A stretch of 64,000 nucleotides of DNA, from positions 1 through 64,000 of the forward strand of contig CAJULE010000003.1 in assembly GCA_910587445.1 (NCBI GenBank), given 5' to 3'. This DNA comes from an uncultured Christensenellaceae bacterium. GTDB taxonomy: Bacteria; Bacillota; Clostridia; Christensenellales; Pumilibacteraceae. Below are positions 44,087-53,121 of the stretch, in pieces. The notes under the pieces were generated by a model. That model did not search any database. It saw only the letters and a list, made by a program, of their open reading frames with translations, and was not told the origin of the DNA. Positions within the stretch are counted from its first letter, which is position 1. Each line of letters begins with the position of its first letter. Both the position numbers and the translations under genes were made by a program.

Positions 44087-44115
44087 ATTATATCATTAAA
44101 AACGAAAAATGTCAA
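44087..44115 (-). promoter_or_regulatory. Cassette D promoter
   Basis: Minus strand TTGACA (44110-44115), 17 bases, TATAAT (44087-44092), extended -10 TG: a full consensus promoter. Confidence 0.85.
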
Positions 44116-44246
44116 TAGGCTTTTTTCTCTCTTTTACTTCGCGCCCGATCCAAATGCTCCGTCTGCGCCGAGTCGCGGCGCAAGGCCGCAGTTTTTGTAC
44201 TTTATACTATTTTACTTTACTATTGACTGTTACCGTTAAAGCCGTA

Positions 44247-46601
44247 TTATTCGGCTTTTGCGGCACGCTCGGACTTTTTAAGCGGAAGCGTGTGCTTTAC
44301 TCTGTCCTTTTCCTCGGCGCGCTTGCCGTTGTTGAAGCGGTCGAGCGTACCTACGAGATAGCCCGTAATTCTTCTTATGCGCTCGAACGGTCCGTGCTCG
44401 TCGTTTTCCTTGCGTCCGCACTTCGGGCAAACCTCGCCTATCACTCCCGTATAGCCGCAGTAAGGGTCTCTGTCCACGGGGTGATTTATCGAGCCGTAAC
44501 CTATGCCGCTCTCCTTCATGTGGCGAATGACTTTTTCGAACGCCTGCACGTTGTTTACGGTGTCGCCGTCGAGCTCGACGTAGGAGATGTGTCCGCCGTT
44601 CGTGAGCGCGTGGTACGGCGCTTCGAGCTTGATCTTATCGAATGCGGAGATCTTGTAGTAGACGGGAATGTGGAACGAGTTCGTGTAGTAATCCCTGTCG
44701 GTAACGCCGGGGATAACTCCGTACTTTTTCTTGTCTATGCGGACGAATCTGCCCGAAAGTCCCTCGGCGGGAGTAGCGATGAGCGAGAAGTTCATGTTGT
44801 ACTTTTCGGTCGCGTCATCCATGCGCTTTCTCATATAGCCGACTATTTCGAGACCGAGATTCTGCGCTTCCTTGCTCTCGCCGTGGTGCTTGCCTATGAG
44901 CGACTTAAGACACTCGGCAAGACCTATGAATCCGCAAGTGAGCGTGCCCTGCTTGAGCACCTCGCCCACCTCGTCTTCGGGCGACAGCTTGTCGCTGCCG
45001 AGCCATACGCCCTGACCCATGAGGAAGGGATAGTTCTTGACCTTTTTCTTCGCCTGTATTTCATAGCGCTCGAGAAGCTGATCGATAACGACGTCGACGA
45101 CGTTGTCGAGCTGCTCGAAGAAAAGTTCCACATTTCCTTTCGACTTTATGGCAAGTCTCGGAAGGTTCACGGACGTGAACGAAAGATTGCCTCTGCCGAA
45201 CACGATCTCGTTTTCGGGGTCGTAGTGGTTTGCCATTACGCGGGTACGGCAACCCATGTACGCAATTTCGGTCTCGGGGTGACCGGGCTTATAGTGCTGG
45301 AGATTGAACGGCGCGTCGATAAACGAGAAGTTCGGGAAAAGGCGCTTCGCACTGCAACGGCAAGCCATTTTGAAGAGATCGTAGTTGGGCTCGCCCTCGT
45401 TGTAGTTTATGCCCTCCTTAACCTTGAAGATCTGTATCGGGAATATGGGCGTCTCGCCGTTGCCGAGACCCGCTTCGGTCGCAAGAAGCAGATTCTTGAC
45501 GAGCATTCTGCCCTCGGGCGAAGTATCCATGCCGTAGTTTATGGACGAGAACGGTATCTGTGCGCCCGCACGCGAGTGCATGGTGTTGAGGTTGTGCACA
45601 AGCGCTTCCATTGCCTGATAGGTGGCGCGCTCGGTTTCCGTATACGCGTTTTCTCTTGCGAATTTCTGAGCTCTTTCTACGGCCTTTTCGTCTATCTTAC
45701 GGGACTTCAACGCCTCCGCCTCGAACTTTGCATAGTCGTCGTCTCCGGCAAGCGAGGGCTTGAGATTTCTCTCGGTGCGGATCTTGGACATCACGTCTTT
45801 CACTGCGTCCTTGGCGTTTTCGAGACCCGCCATGAGCTCGAGAGCCTTGGCAAGGTTGTCGGAATAGTTCTTTACATATGTCTTGGCTACGCCCTTTGCA
45901 AGCGCATAATCGAAATTGGGAACGCTCTGTCCGCCGTGCTGGTCGTTCTGGTTGGACTGAATGGCTATGCACGCAAGCGAAGCGTACGAGGCGATGTGGT
46001 TGGGCTCGCGAAGGAAGCCGTGTCCCGTGCAGAAGCCGCCCGTAAAGAGCTTGTCGAGATCTATCTGCGTACACGTCGTCGTGAGCGTCAAAAAGTCGAG
46101 ATCGTGTATATGTATGTCGCCCGACTTGTGCATTTCGCTGTGGCGGGGATTGAGTACGCACATCTCGTAGAACTGCTTTGCACTTTCGCTGCCGTACTTG
46201 AGCATCGTGCCCATAGCCGTGTTGCCGTCGATGTTCGCATTCTCGCGCTTTACGTCGCTGTCTCGCGCGTCCTCATAGGTAAGATTTTCGAGAGTCTTCA
46301 TAAGGCGGGTTTTCGACTCGCGGATACGCGTACGCTCGGCGCGGTAAAGGATATACTCCTTCGCCGTGCGGACGAGACCGTTTTCGATGAGAATTTCCTC
46401 AACCTTATCCTGTATCTCTTCGACAGTGGGGACATACGTAGGCTCGAACGAATCTTCGACCTGCTTTGCGAGCGCTTCCGCTCTCTCGTTGTCCTTGATG
46501 TTAGCCGCTTTCAGCGCTTTCTTGATCGCCGAAGCAATCTTTTTCACGTCGAATTTGACCTTTCTGCCGTCTCTCTTGATGATCTGTTCCATTTTTCTCA
46601 T
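44247..46601 (-). CDS. nrdD: Anaerobic (class III) ribonucleoside-triphosphate reductase
   Basis: This glycyl-radical enzyme makes deoxyribonucleotides without oxygen. Of 784 residues, the first 100 form an ATP-cone (IIKRDGRKVKFDVKKIASAI). The catalytic barrel contains GGFCTGHGFLREPNH, SNQNDQHGGQSVPNFDY and TLTCGFIGLAECL. The C-terminus has a zinc site (CGYTG and CPKCG) and the radical glycine in RRITGYLVGTLDRFNNGK. Two starts are possible, 46601 (MRK) and 46592 (MEQ); GGAAGG lies near both. No activase gene (nrdG) follows; a LytTR regulator lies next downstream, so NrdG must be encoded elsewhere. Two NrdR-type boxes and a consensus promoter precede it. Confidence 0.95.
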   Translation of the reverse strand: MRKMEQIIKRDGRKVKFDVKKIASAIKKALKAANIKDNERAEALAKQVEDSFEPTYVPTVEEIQDKVEEILIENGLVRTAKEYILYRAERTRIRESKTRLMKTLENLTYEDARDSDVKRENANIDGNTAMGTMLKYGSESAKQFYEMCVLNPRHSEMHKSGDIHIHDLDFLTLTTTCTQIDLDKLFTGGFCTGHGFLREPNHIASYASLACIAIQSNQNDQHGGQSVPNFDYALAKGVAKTYVKNYSDNLAKALELMAGLENAKDAVKDVMSKIRTERNLKPSLAGDDDYAKFEAEALKSRKIDEKAVERAQKFARENAYTETERATYQAMEALVHNLNTMHSRAGAQIPFSSINYGMDTSPEGRMLVKNLLLATEAGLGNGETPIFPIQIFKVKEGINYNEGEPNYDLFKMACRCSAKRLFPNFSFIDAPFNLQHYKPGHPETEIAYMGCRTRVMANHYDPENEIVFGRGNLSFTSVNLPRLAIKSKGNVELFFEQLDNVVDVVIDQLLERYEIQAKKKVKNYPFLMGQGVWLGSDKLSPEDEVGEVLKQGTLTCGFIGLAECLKSLIGKHHGESKEAQNLGLEIVGYMRKRMDDATEKYNMNFSLIATPAEGLSGRFVRIDKKKYGVIPGVTDRDYYTNSFHIPVYYKISAFDKIKLEAPYHALTNGGHISYVELDGDTVNNVQAFEKVIRHMKESGIGYGSINHPVDRDPYCGYTGVIGEVCPKCGRKENDEHGPFERIRRITGYLVGTLDRFNNGKRAEEKDRVKHTLPLKKSERAAKAE

Positions 46602-46649
46602 ACCTTCCTTGAAACTTGCTTTATATTATATGATATGCAGCCAACCATG

Positions 46650-46706
46650 ATTCAAGATATTGTTACTTTTTTTGTCGATTATGATTTCAGACACAATATC
46701 TTGTGG
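46650..46706 (-). promoter_or_regulatory. Two NrdR-box-like operators upstream of nrdD
   Basis: 46691-46706 reads ACACAATATCTTGTGG, close to the palindromic NrdR consensus ACACwATATaTwGTGT. 46650-46665 reads ATTCAAGATATTGTTA and keeps the CwA-ATAT-wGT core. Their centres are 41 bases apart, about four helical turns, as expected for cooperative NrdR binding. They lie just downstream of the predicted transcription start. Confidence 0.75.
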
Positions 46707-46728
46707 CTCATTTCGGGCGAGCAAGGGC

Positions 46729-46758
46729 ATTATAACTCTTTACGCATGGGCTTGTCAA
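46729..46758 (-). promoter_or_regulatory. nrdD promoter
   Basis: Minus strand TTGACA (46753-46758), 18 bases, TATAAT (46729-46734). The transcript would start near 46722 and include both NrdR boxes. Confidence 0.75.
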
Positions 46759-46950
46759 TAGTTTTAGACTAAATATTTTCGACTTTTTTTATAAAAAATA
46801 CGGCTAAAATGCTTGACATATTATATTCGCTTTTGAACTAAGCGGCAGGCGTGATTTTTATTGTACTTTTTAGAAAAAGTACTGCAAATATTTTAGCATT
46901 GCGGCTAAATGGAATTTTTAGTGTATGTATTTTTCGATATACAGTCATAA

Positions 46951-46994
46951 AAAAACGGCTTATGACAGATAATCAAAAGCCGTTCCGTTCTTTT
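46951..46994. terminator. Terminator-like hairpin in the gene-poor region
   Basis: AACGGCTT (46954-46961) pairs with AAGCCGTT (46977-46984), with an A-rich left flank and a T-rich right flank, so it can act in both directions. It would end the short reading frame at 47035-47238 on the minus strand. Confidence 0.6.
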
Positions 46995-47034
46995 ATAATT
47001 CGATTACTTTACTGTTGCGCACCGCCGAAATCAA

Positions 47035-47238
47035 TCAGACTCCTGACTTCGATAAATCTGCGTTTCTATTGCAAATCTGACTAAACATTTGTTTAGTCAT
47101 GCCGTAAGATTTATCGATTAAGCATTGAATTTCACTTAGACTCATTTCTTTCAGCAATTTCGGAGCCCCGCCTCGTTCCAAAATTTTTGCCATCGTCAAA
47201 TGCTCCTCGCCGAATTCTCCTCTTTGATATCTTTCCAT
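47035..47238 (-). CDS. Short hypothetical protein
   Basis: A 67-residue frame (or 52 residues from an internal ATG preceded by GAGG). The sequence is mostly helical and polar (MAKILERGGAPKLLKEMSL then SEIQCLIDKSYG). A hairpin terminator follows at 46951-46994. I do not recognise it. It could be a small regulator, or the remnant of a larger gene. It is the only plausible gene between nrdD and the ABC exporter. Confidence 0.4.
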   Translation of the reverse strand: MERYQRGEFGEEHLTMAKILERGGAPKLLKEMSLSEIQCLIDKSYGMTKQMFSQICNRNADLSKSGV

Positions 47239-47365
47239 TATATATAATATCGATTCAATAATTTGGTCATAATAGTCGTGGTTTTATGTCTTTAGGGAGT
47301 CGCAACATAAGGACATAATTTATATTGCGATAAATGCTATGATTATTTTATGTGCGAGACGACAG

Positions 47366-47559
47366 TTTTCAACTCATCCGTCTCCGTGTTCACTCGCAAA
47401 GCTCGTTCTGCACGGCGACACCTTCCCTTCTATGGAAGGCGTTATAGAGGAATAAGCGTCGTTTGACTTTACGCTTTAATCCTATAAAACGGCTTCCTTA
47501 GCAGGGAAGCTGTCACGAGTCCGCGAGCCCGGGAGCGATGAGTGACTGATGAGTTGGAA
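47366..47559. repeat. Palindromic MITE-like element
   Basis: About 194 bases form one large imperfect inverted repeat. The ends are TTTCAACTCATC and GATGAGTTGGAAA. Inner arms GACACCTTCCC/GGGAAGCTGTC and AAGCGT/ACGCTT continue the symmetry. It encodes no protein. Ends of this kind (AACTCATC with a CTTCCC hairpin) are, from memory, common as dispersed repeats in gut Clostridia. Confidence 0.55.
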
Positions 47560-47656
47560 ATTACCTTTCCTCTCTAAGCAAAGCCCTTAAAAATCTCTAT
47601 ACTTAGGTACACATATATCATAGACGTACTATGCGCGATTTTAAACGCTCCTACTT

Positions 47657-47815
47657 TATAATGTACTTAATATATCTGTCCGACTACATAAAGAACATAC
47701 TTAAACGACATAATGCGCACGATACGACAAACTTATATACTCGAGCATGGAGTATGTCAAAACAATATAAAAAACAAAAGAGAGCAATCGCAAGACTGTT
47801 CTCTTTTTCGTTTAT
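47657..47815 (+). ncRNA. Candidate small RNA with intrinsic terminator
   Basis: A TATAAT box (47657-47662, no clear -35) is followed by about 110 bases without a convincing gene, an ATACTC/GAGTAT hairpin and a strong terminator. The terminator pairs AAAGAGAGCA (47777-47786) with TGTTCTCTTT (47797-47806), with TTCGTTTA after it. A plus-strand terminator with no gene before it suggests a short transcript. Evidence is indirect. Confidence 0.35.
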
Positions 47816-47894
47816 ATCGGAGAATGTACTATTTGCACACGACTGAGACGGCGCGGAGCTTAACGCCGAAATGCGCCGCTTATAAGCCGTAGCG

Positions 47895-48022
47895 TCCTGA
47901 CGGCTCAGATGCGAGTAAGACGGGCAGCAGGCGACGAGGCGGTGGGTTGCTGTACTACACCGTACAGCTCCCGCCGCCGAAGAGCACGCAGCCCGTATTA
48001 CGAAGCATATAAGCCGTCAGGA
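47895..48022. other. 128-base long hairpin beyond the second ABC exporter
   Basis: TCCTGACGGCT (47895-47905) pairs perfectly with AGCCGTCAGGA (48012-48022). Inside are ATGC/GCAT, GTAA/TTAC, ACGGGC/GCCCGT, then an internal loop of about 11 bases per side, then GGCGGTGGG/CCCGCCGCC and GCTGTAC/GTACAGC. It ends 2 bases from the exporter stop codon and lacks a strong T tract. It could be a structured RNA, a processing signal or a mobile palindrome. Confidence 0.55.
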
Positions 48023-48024
48023 AT

Positions 48025-49935
48025 TTATTCCAATTCGAAGGCGCCCGTATACAACCTGTAGTACTGCCCCTTCTTCGCAATCAAGCTGTCGTGACTGCCG
48101 CGCTCTATGATACGGCCGTGGTCGAGCACCATTATTACGTCGCTCTTGCGGACGGTCGAGAGACGGTGGGCTATGACGAACACCGTTCTGCCCTTCATGA
48201 GTCTGTCCGTGCCCTGCTGAACGATCTGTTCGGTGCGCGTGTCTATGGATGACGTAGCCTCGTCCATTATCATGACGGGAGCGTCGGCAACCGCGGCGCG
48301 CGCTATCGCAAGGAGCTGTCTCTGCCCTTGGCTGAGGTTTGCGCCGTCGCCCGTGAGCATGGTCTCGTAGCCGTCGGGAAGCCGTGTTATGAAGCTGTCC
48401 GCGCCTGCAAGAGCCGCCGCCGCCTTACATTCCTCGTCCGTGGCGTCGAGTCTGCCGTAACGGATATTGTCCATTACGGTGCCCGTAAACAGATTGGTAT
48501 CCTGAAGCACTATGCCGAGCGAACGACGAAGGTCGGCTTTCTTTATCTTATTGATGTTTATGCCGTCGTAGCGGATCTTGCCGTCGGCGATGTCGTAGAA
48601 ACGGTTTATCAGATTCGTGATCGTCGTCTTGCCCGCGCCGGTCGCCCCGACAAACGCGACCTTTTCGCCCGCATGAGCATACACGTCGATGTTCTTGAGT
48701 ATGGGCTTGCCTTCCTCGTAACAGAAATCCACGTCGTCGAGAAGTATGTCGCCCGTAAGGCGGGTATACGTAGTCGTACCGTCGCCGTGCGGGTGCTTCC
48801 ACGCCCATACGCCCGTGCGTTTTTCACTTTCCGTGATGACGCCGCTGTCGTCGATCTCCGCATTGACAAGCGTAACATAGCCGTCGTCCGGCTCGGTCTT
48901 TTCGTCGAAGAGCGCAAATACACGCGACGAGCCCGCCTGCGCGAGAGCTATGAAATTCACCTGTTGGGAGACTTGGCTGACCTGCATGGAGAACGAACGT
49001 CCCATGGTAAGGAAAGAAACGACGGTTCCGACCTCGAGCACGCCCACACCCGTAAGCGAGATGTTGAACGCACCCGTAAGTGCGAGAAGCGCGCCCACAA
49101 ACGCGACGAGCACATACATTATGTTGCCTATATTGGCAAGTATGGGCATGAGGATATTCGCATAGCGGTTGGCTTTCGAAGCGTCCTCGAAGAGCTTATC
49201 GTTGCGCTCGTCGAAGCCCTCTTTCGCCTTCTTTTCGTGGTTGAAAACTTTTACGACCTTCTGCCCCTGCATCATCTCTTCGATATAGCCCTCGACTACG
49301 CCGAGCGATTTTTGCTGGCGCATGAAGTGCTTGCCGGAGCGCGAGCCCACATACCTTGCGACAAGTATCATGACGGCGACTGCCGCAAGCACGACAAGCG
49401 TGAGCCATATACTGTACGAAAGCATTACGACAAGAAGCATAACTATCATGATCCCCGACATAAGCACCTGCGGCAAGCTCTGCGCAATGAGCTGGCGAAC
49501 GGTTTCGATGTCGTTCGTGTAGATACTCATTATGTCACCGTGATTGTTCGTATCGAAATACTTTATCGGAAGTTTTTGCATATGAGCAAACAGATCGCAC
49601 CGCAAATCGGTCATTATCTGCTGCGTCATGAGATTCAGAAGCTGAGCCTGCGCCGCAGAAGCCGCCACGCCGACAAAGTACACGCAACCCATCGTCACCA
49701 CGAAACTTATGAATTTATCCCACACCGCGCTCATGCCGCCTGCGTGAAGAGCGGGCGTTATGATGTCGTCCACTATGTACTTTAAAGCTATGGACGAAGA
49801 AATGGACGCCATACTGCTGAAAATTACGGTTATGATTATGACCGCGAACATGACGCGGTGTTTTTTCAGAGCGTACGCCAAAAGACGTTTCATTGCGCCC
49901 TTTTTGCGAGCGGGCTTTTTCGTATCTTTACTCAT
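48025..49935 (-). CDS. ABC exporter half-transporter, catalytic subunit (second pair)
   Basis: The 636-residue protein has six membrane spans and a nucleotide-binding domain with Walker A GATGAGKTTITNL, signature LSQGQRQLLAIARA and Walker B VMIMDEATSSID, catalytic Glu present. An extra segment of about 45 residues (about 355-400, with GVWAWKHPHGDGTTTYTRL) joins the membrane and ATPase domains and is unusual. Its start overlaps the end of the partner gene by 8 bases, the same overlap as in the first exporter pair. Substrate unknown; exporters of this heterodimeric type handle drugs or peptides. Confidence 0.92.
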   Translation of the reverse strand: MSKDTKKPARKKGAMKRLLAYALKKHRVMFAVIIITVIFSSMASISSSIALKYIVDDIITPALHAGGMSAVWDKFISFVVTMGCVYFVGVAASAAQAQLLNLMTQQIMTDLRCDLFAHMQKLPIKYFDTNNHGDIMSIYTNDIETVRQLIAQSLPQVLMSGIMIVMLLVVMLSYSIWLTLVVLAAVAVMILVARYVGSRSGKHFMRQQKSLGVVEGYIEEMMQGQKVVKVFNHEKKAKEGFDERNDKLFEDASKANRYANILMPILANIGNIMYVLVAFVGALLALTGAFNISLTGVGVLEVGTVVSFLTMGRSFSMQVSQVSQQVNFIALAQAGSSRVFALFDEKTEPDDGYVTLVNAEIDDSGVITESEKRTGVWAWKHPHGDGTTTYTRLTGDILLDDVDFCYEEGKPILKNIDVYAHAGEKVAFVGATGAGKTTITNLINRFYDIADGKIRYDGININKIKKADLRRSLGIVLQDTNLFTGTVMDNIRYGRLDATDEECKAAAALAGADSFITRLPDGYETMLTGDGANLSQGQRQLLAIARAAVADAPVMIMDEATSSIDTRTEQIVQQGTDRLMKGRTVFVIAHRLSTVRKSDVIMVLDHGRIIERGSHDSLIAKKGQYYRLYTGAFELE

Positions 49936-51712
49936 TGTCCTGCCCTCCCCTGTTGTTCTGTGATTCGTAAACCTCGCGGTATATATCGTTTGTCTTCAAA
50001 AGCTCGTCATGCTTGCCGACAGCCGAAATTTTGCCGTCGTCGAGCACGACGATAGCGTCCGCGTCCTCTACGGAAGCCGTGCGCTGCGCTATTATGATTT
50101 TCGTCGTGCTTTCGAGCCCCTCGCGGAAAGCGGCGCGGAGTTTCGCGTCCGTATGCGTATCGACGGCGCTTGTAGAGTCGTCGAGAATGAGCACTTTCGG
50201 ATTCTTCAAAATGGCGCGCGCTATGCAAAGTCTCTGCTTCTGTCCGCCCGAGACGTTCGCACCGCCCTGCTCGATGTACGTATCGTAGCCGTCGGGCATC
50301 GCCGAAATGAACTCGTCTGCCTGCGCGAGTTTACAAGCGCGCACTATTTCCTCGTCGGTAGCGTTCTCGTTGCCCCAGCGCATATTCTCCTTTATGGTGC
50401 CGGAAAACAGCGTGTTCTTCTGAAGCACCATGGCCACCGCGTCGCGAAGCGCTTCGACGTCGTACTCCCTGACGTCCCTGCCGCCGACTTTCACGGAGCC
50501 GCTCGTCACGTCGTAAAGCCTCGGAATGAGCTGTACGAACGACGTCTTGCCGCTGCCCGTGCCGCCTATTATGCCGACGGTCGAGCCGGACGGGATCCTG
50601 AGGCGAATATTCGCAAGGGCTTCCCTCTCCGCCGTCTCCGAATACTTGAAGCCGACCGATTCGAATTCTATCTCGCCGCTTTCGACTTCCTTGACGGCGT
50701 TTTCGGGGCTTGTTATGGTGCTCTTTTCGTCGAGCACTTCGGTTATTCTGCGCGCGCTCTCGAGAGACATCGTGATCATCGTTATGACCATTGCGAACAT
50801 CATGAGCGAGAACAGGATCTGCATGGTGTAGGTTATGAGGCTGGAAAGTCCGCCTATGGAAAGCTCGCCGAACGTCGCGATCTCTACGCCGTTCACGACA
50901 GTGAAGCCGCCGAACGTATTGACTATGAGAAGGCTGCCGAGCGACGCGATGAGTAGCACCGCGGTAAATACGGCAAGCTGCATGAGCGGAGTCGAGATCA
51001 TAAGTATGCCGTCGGACTTCGTGAATATCTTGCGAAGAGCGTTCGACTCTTTGTCGAATTTTTCTTTCTCGTATTCTTCGCGCACATACGCCTTGACGAC
51101 GCGCATTCCGCGCACGTTCTCCTCAATGGATTCGTTGAACTTGTCATAGCGCTTGAACGCCTTGCGATATATGGGATAGACCGAGCGAATGAGAATGAAC
51201 ATCGCAACGGCGAGTAGCGGCACGAGCACCGCAAAGATTATCGAAAGCTTAGGCGATACCGTAATCGTCATTACCACGGAGAATATGAGCATCAACGGAG
51301 CGCGCACCGCCATGCGAATGAGCATCATGAACGCGTTCTGCACGTTTCCCACGTCGACGGTAAGGCGCGTCACGAGACCCGCCGTCGAGAACTTATCGAT
51401 ATTCGCGAACGAAAAATCCTGTATTTTATGATACATATCCTTTCGAAGGTTTCTCGCAAAGCCCGTCGAAGCAATCGCGGCGAAGTGTCCCGAAAGCATA
51501 CCGCACGCAAGCGACACGAATGCAAGCGCAAGAAGTATCGCGCCGTAAATAAGCGTAGGACGCAAACTGTCCGCCGTTTCCATCGTGTCTATGAGATTTT
51601 TCATCACAAGAGGTATGACACACTCGAGCGCAACCTCTCCGAGCATAAACACGGGCGTCAATACAGACGCCGCTTTATACTGCTTAATACTGCCCGCAAG
51701 TTTTTTTATCAT
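49928..51712 (-). CDS. ABC exporter half-transporter, degenerate-site subunit (second pair)
   Basis: The 594-residue protein has six membrane spans and an ATPase domain with GGTGSGKTSFVQL, VSGGQKQRLCIARAI and VLILDDSTSAVD. The Asp after the Walker B Asp replaces the catalytic Glu, so its ATP site is the non-hydrolysing one of a heterodimer. It is first in the pair. A promoter with TTGACA and a weak TAAATA (17-base spacer, about 51860 on the minus strand) lies within 51713-51910, along with an ACAATA/TATTGT repeat at 51841-51858. Confidence 0.9.
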   Translation of the reverse strand: MIKKLAGSIKQYKAASVLTPVFMLGEVALECVIPLVMKNLIDTMETADSLRPTLIYGAILLALAFVSLACGMLSGHFAAIASTGFARNLRKDMYHKIQDFSFANIDKFSTAGLVTRLTVDVGNVQNAFMMLIRMAVRAPLMLIFSVVMTITVSPKLSIIFAVLVPLLAVAMFILIRSVYPIYRKAFKRYDKFNESIEENVRGMRVVKAYVREEYEKEKFDKESNALRKIFTKSDGILMISTPLMQLAVFTAVLLIASLGSLLIVNTFGGFTVVNGVEIATFGELSIGGLSSLITYTMQILFSLMMFAMVITMITMSLESARRITEVLDEKSTITSPENAVKEVESGEIEFESVGFKYSETAEREALANIRLRIPSGSTVGIIGGTGSGKTSFVQLIPRLYDVTSGSVKVGGRDVREYDVEALRDAVAMVLQKNTLFSGTIKENMRWGNENATDEEIVRACKLAQADEFISAMPDGYDTYIEQGGANVSGGQKQRLCIARAILKNPKVLILDDSTSAVDTHTDAKLRAAFREGLESTTKIIIAQRTASVEDADAIVVLDDGKISAVGKHDELLKTNDIYREVYESQNNRGGQDNE

Positions 51713-51910
51713 AAATTCAATCCTGCCCTCCCGCTTAGAGTAAAAAGGTCTGTTTCAAAGCGTTTGTAAAAACGCCGAAAACAATGTGTAACAAAACAGT
51801 CTATTTTATATAATCCTATCAAGTACATATTCTATTTACCACAATAAAAAAATATTGTCAACGAATTTTGCCCGCATGAAGCGAGATTTTTTTCATTTAG
51901 GCACAATGAT

Positions 51911-51939
51911 TTGACTTTTATCCGCTTTTCGCATATAAT
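51911..51939 (+). promoter_or_regulatory. Promoter of the aldolase-family gene
   Basis: TTGACT (51911-51916), 17 bases, TATAAT (51934-51939). The leader to the ATG at 52018 is about 72 bases. Confidence 0.85.
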
Positions 51940-52017
51940 AGACCTACTATACTTTTTTACGCGCCCATTCCTTATAAATATATACGGAATAAATTACGGC
52001 GCAAAACGGAGAAGCAC

Positions 52018-53004
52018 ATGGCGACAAAGCGCGAACAACCCGGAAGCCTTCAATCCGCGAGAATGAGCATACGCCTACTCGACGCGACCCTTCGCGACGG
52101 CGGTCTCGTGAACGATTTTCGTTTTACCGACGAATTCGTAAGAGCTCTTTACAAGGCAAATCTCGCTTCGGGCGTAGACTATATGGAGTTCGGGTACAAG
52201 GTGTCGCGCTCGCTTTTTCCCGTGGATAAGTTCGGCAAGTGGAAGTTCTGTTCGGAAAGCGACATTCGCGATATTGCGGGCGACAACAAGACGGACATGA
52301 AGATCTCGGTTTTGTCCGACGTGGGCAGAGTCGACATCGAAAACGAAGTCATACCAAAAAGCGAATCCGTAATAGACCTGTACCGCATTGCCTGCTATGT
52401 CCGCCAGGTGCCGTCGGCAATCGAAATGATCGAGCACTGCCACAAGCTCGGATACGAGACAAGCTGCAACCTCATGGCAATCTCCAAAAACCAGGAGAGC
52501 GACCTTCTCCGCGCTCTCGACGAAGTGGGACGCTCCCCCGTAGACGTCATTTACATCGTCGACAGCTTCGGCGCGCTCTACCCCGAGGAGATACGTCGCA
52601 TATGCGATATGTACCTCGAAGTCGGCGACAAGTACGGCAAGGAGATAGGCATACACGCGCACAACAATCAACAGCTTGCATTCGCGAACACGATAGATTC
52701 GTGCGCAAAGGGGGTCAACTATCTCGACGCTACGGTATCGGGCATGGGACGCGGCGCAGGCAACTGCTATCTCGAAGCCATGCTCGGCTTTCTGAAAAAT
52801 CCGAAGTACAAGATAAAACCCATGCTGAAGTTCGTGCGCGAGCATATGCCGTCCGTGAAAGAGAGCGGCGCGAAATGGGGATACGACGTGCCCTATCTTC
52901 TTACGGGGCTCTGCAATATGCACCCGTCGGCTGCAATCGAGTTCGTAAAGTCGAATCGCACCGATTACGAGAATTTCATAGAAGAGCTGTTCGACGCGGA
53001 CTGA
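52018..53004 (+). CDS. DRE-TIM metallolyase (HMG-CoA lyase / 4-hydroxy-2-oxovalerate aldolase family)
   Basis: The 328-residue cytoplasmic protein starts at an ATG with GGAG 6 bases upstream. It carries the DRE-TIM signature as LLDATLRDGG (about 20-29) and the metal-binding HAHNN motif (about 215). VDYMEFGYK and YLDATVSGMGRGAGN are also family-typical. Such enzymes cleave or form C-C bonds with a divalent metal; members include hydroxyoxovalerate aldolase, HMG-CoA lyase and homocitrate-type synthases. The C-terminal communication domain of true DmpG aldolases is not evident, so the exact reaction is open. It stands alone with its own promoter and terminator. Confidence 0.8.
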   Translation: MATKREQPGSLQSARMSIRLLDATLRDGGLVNDFRFTDEFVRALYKANLASGVDYMEFGYKVSRSLFPVDKFGKWKFCSESDIRDIAGDNKTDMKISVLSDVGRVDIENEVIPKSESVIDLYRIACYVRQVPSAIEMIEHCHKLGYETSCNLMAISKNQESDLLRALDEVGRSPVDVIYIVDSFGALYPEEIRRICDMYLEVGDKYGKEIGIHAHNNQQLAFANTIDSCAKGVNYLDATVSGMGRGAGNCYLEAMLGFLKNPKYKIKPMLKFVREHMPSVKESGAKWGYDVPYLLTGLCNMHPSAAIEFVKSNRTDYENFIEELFDAD

Positions 53005-53048
53005 TCTTCTCTTTCGAGGCTTTAAGCCTCGTCCCGAAAGCAAAAACA

Positions 53049-53086
53049 AAACGCAGGAAGCGATTTCGTTTCACTGCGTTTTTTTC
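53049..53086 (+). terminator. Terminator of the aldolase-family gene
   Basis: AAACGCAG (about 53049-53056) pairs with CTGCGTTT (53074-53081), followed by TTTTT. A CGAGGCTTTAAGCCTCG hairpin stands just before it. GH3-E converges from the right. Confidence 0.75.
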
Positions 53087-53121
53087 GGCTTAAGACAAAA
53101 GATTGTTTTACTGTACTTTGT

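Noticed and set aside
47631-47846. 71-residue plus-strand frame in the gene-poor region
   Set aside because: No ribosome site, no domain-like pattern, and it runs through a strong terminator hairpin.
47895-48022. 6S RNA or SRP RNA
   Set aside because: The length is too short for 6S RNA and no SRP signature sequence is present; only the general hairpin shape fits.
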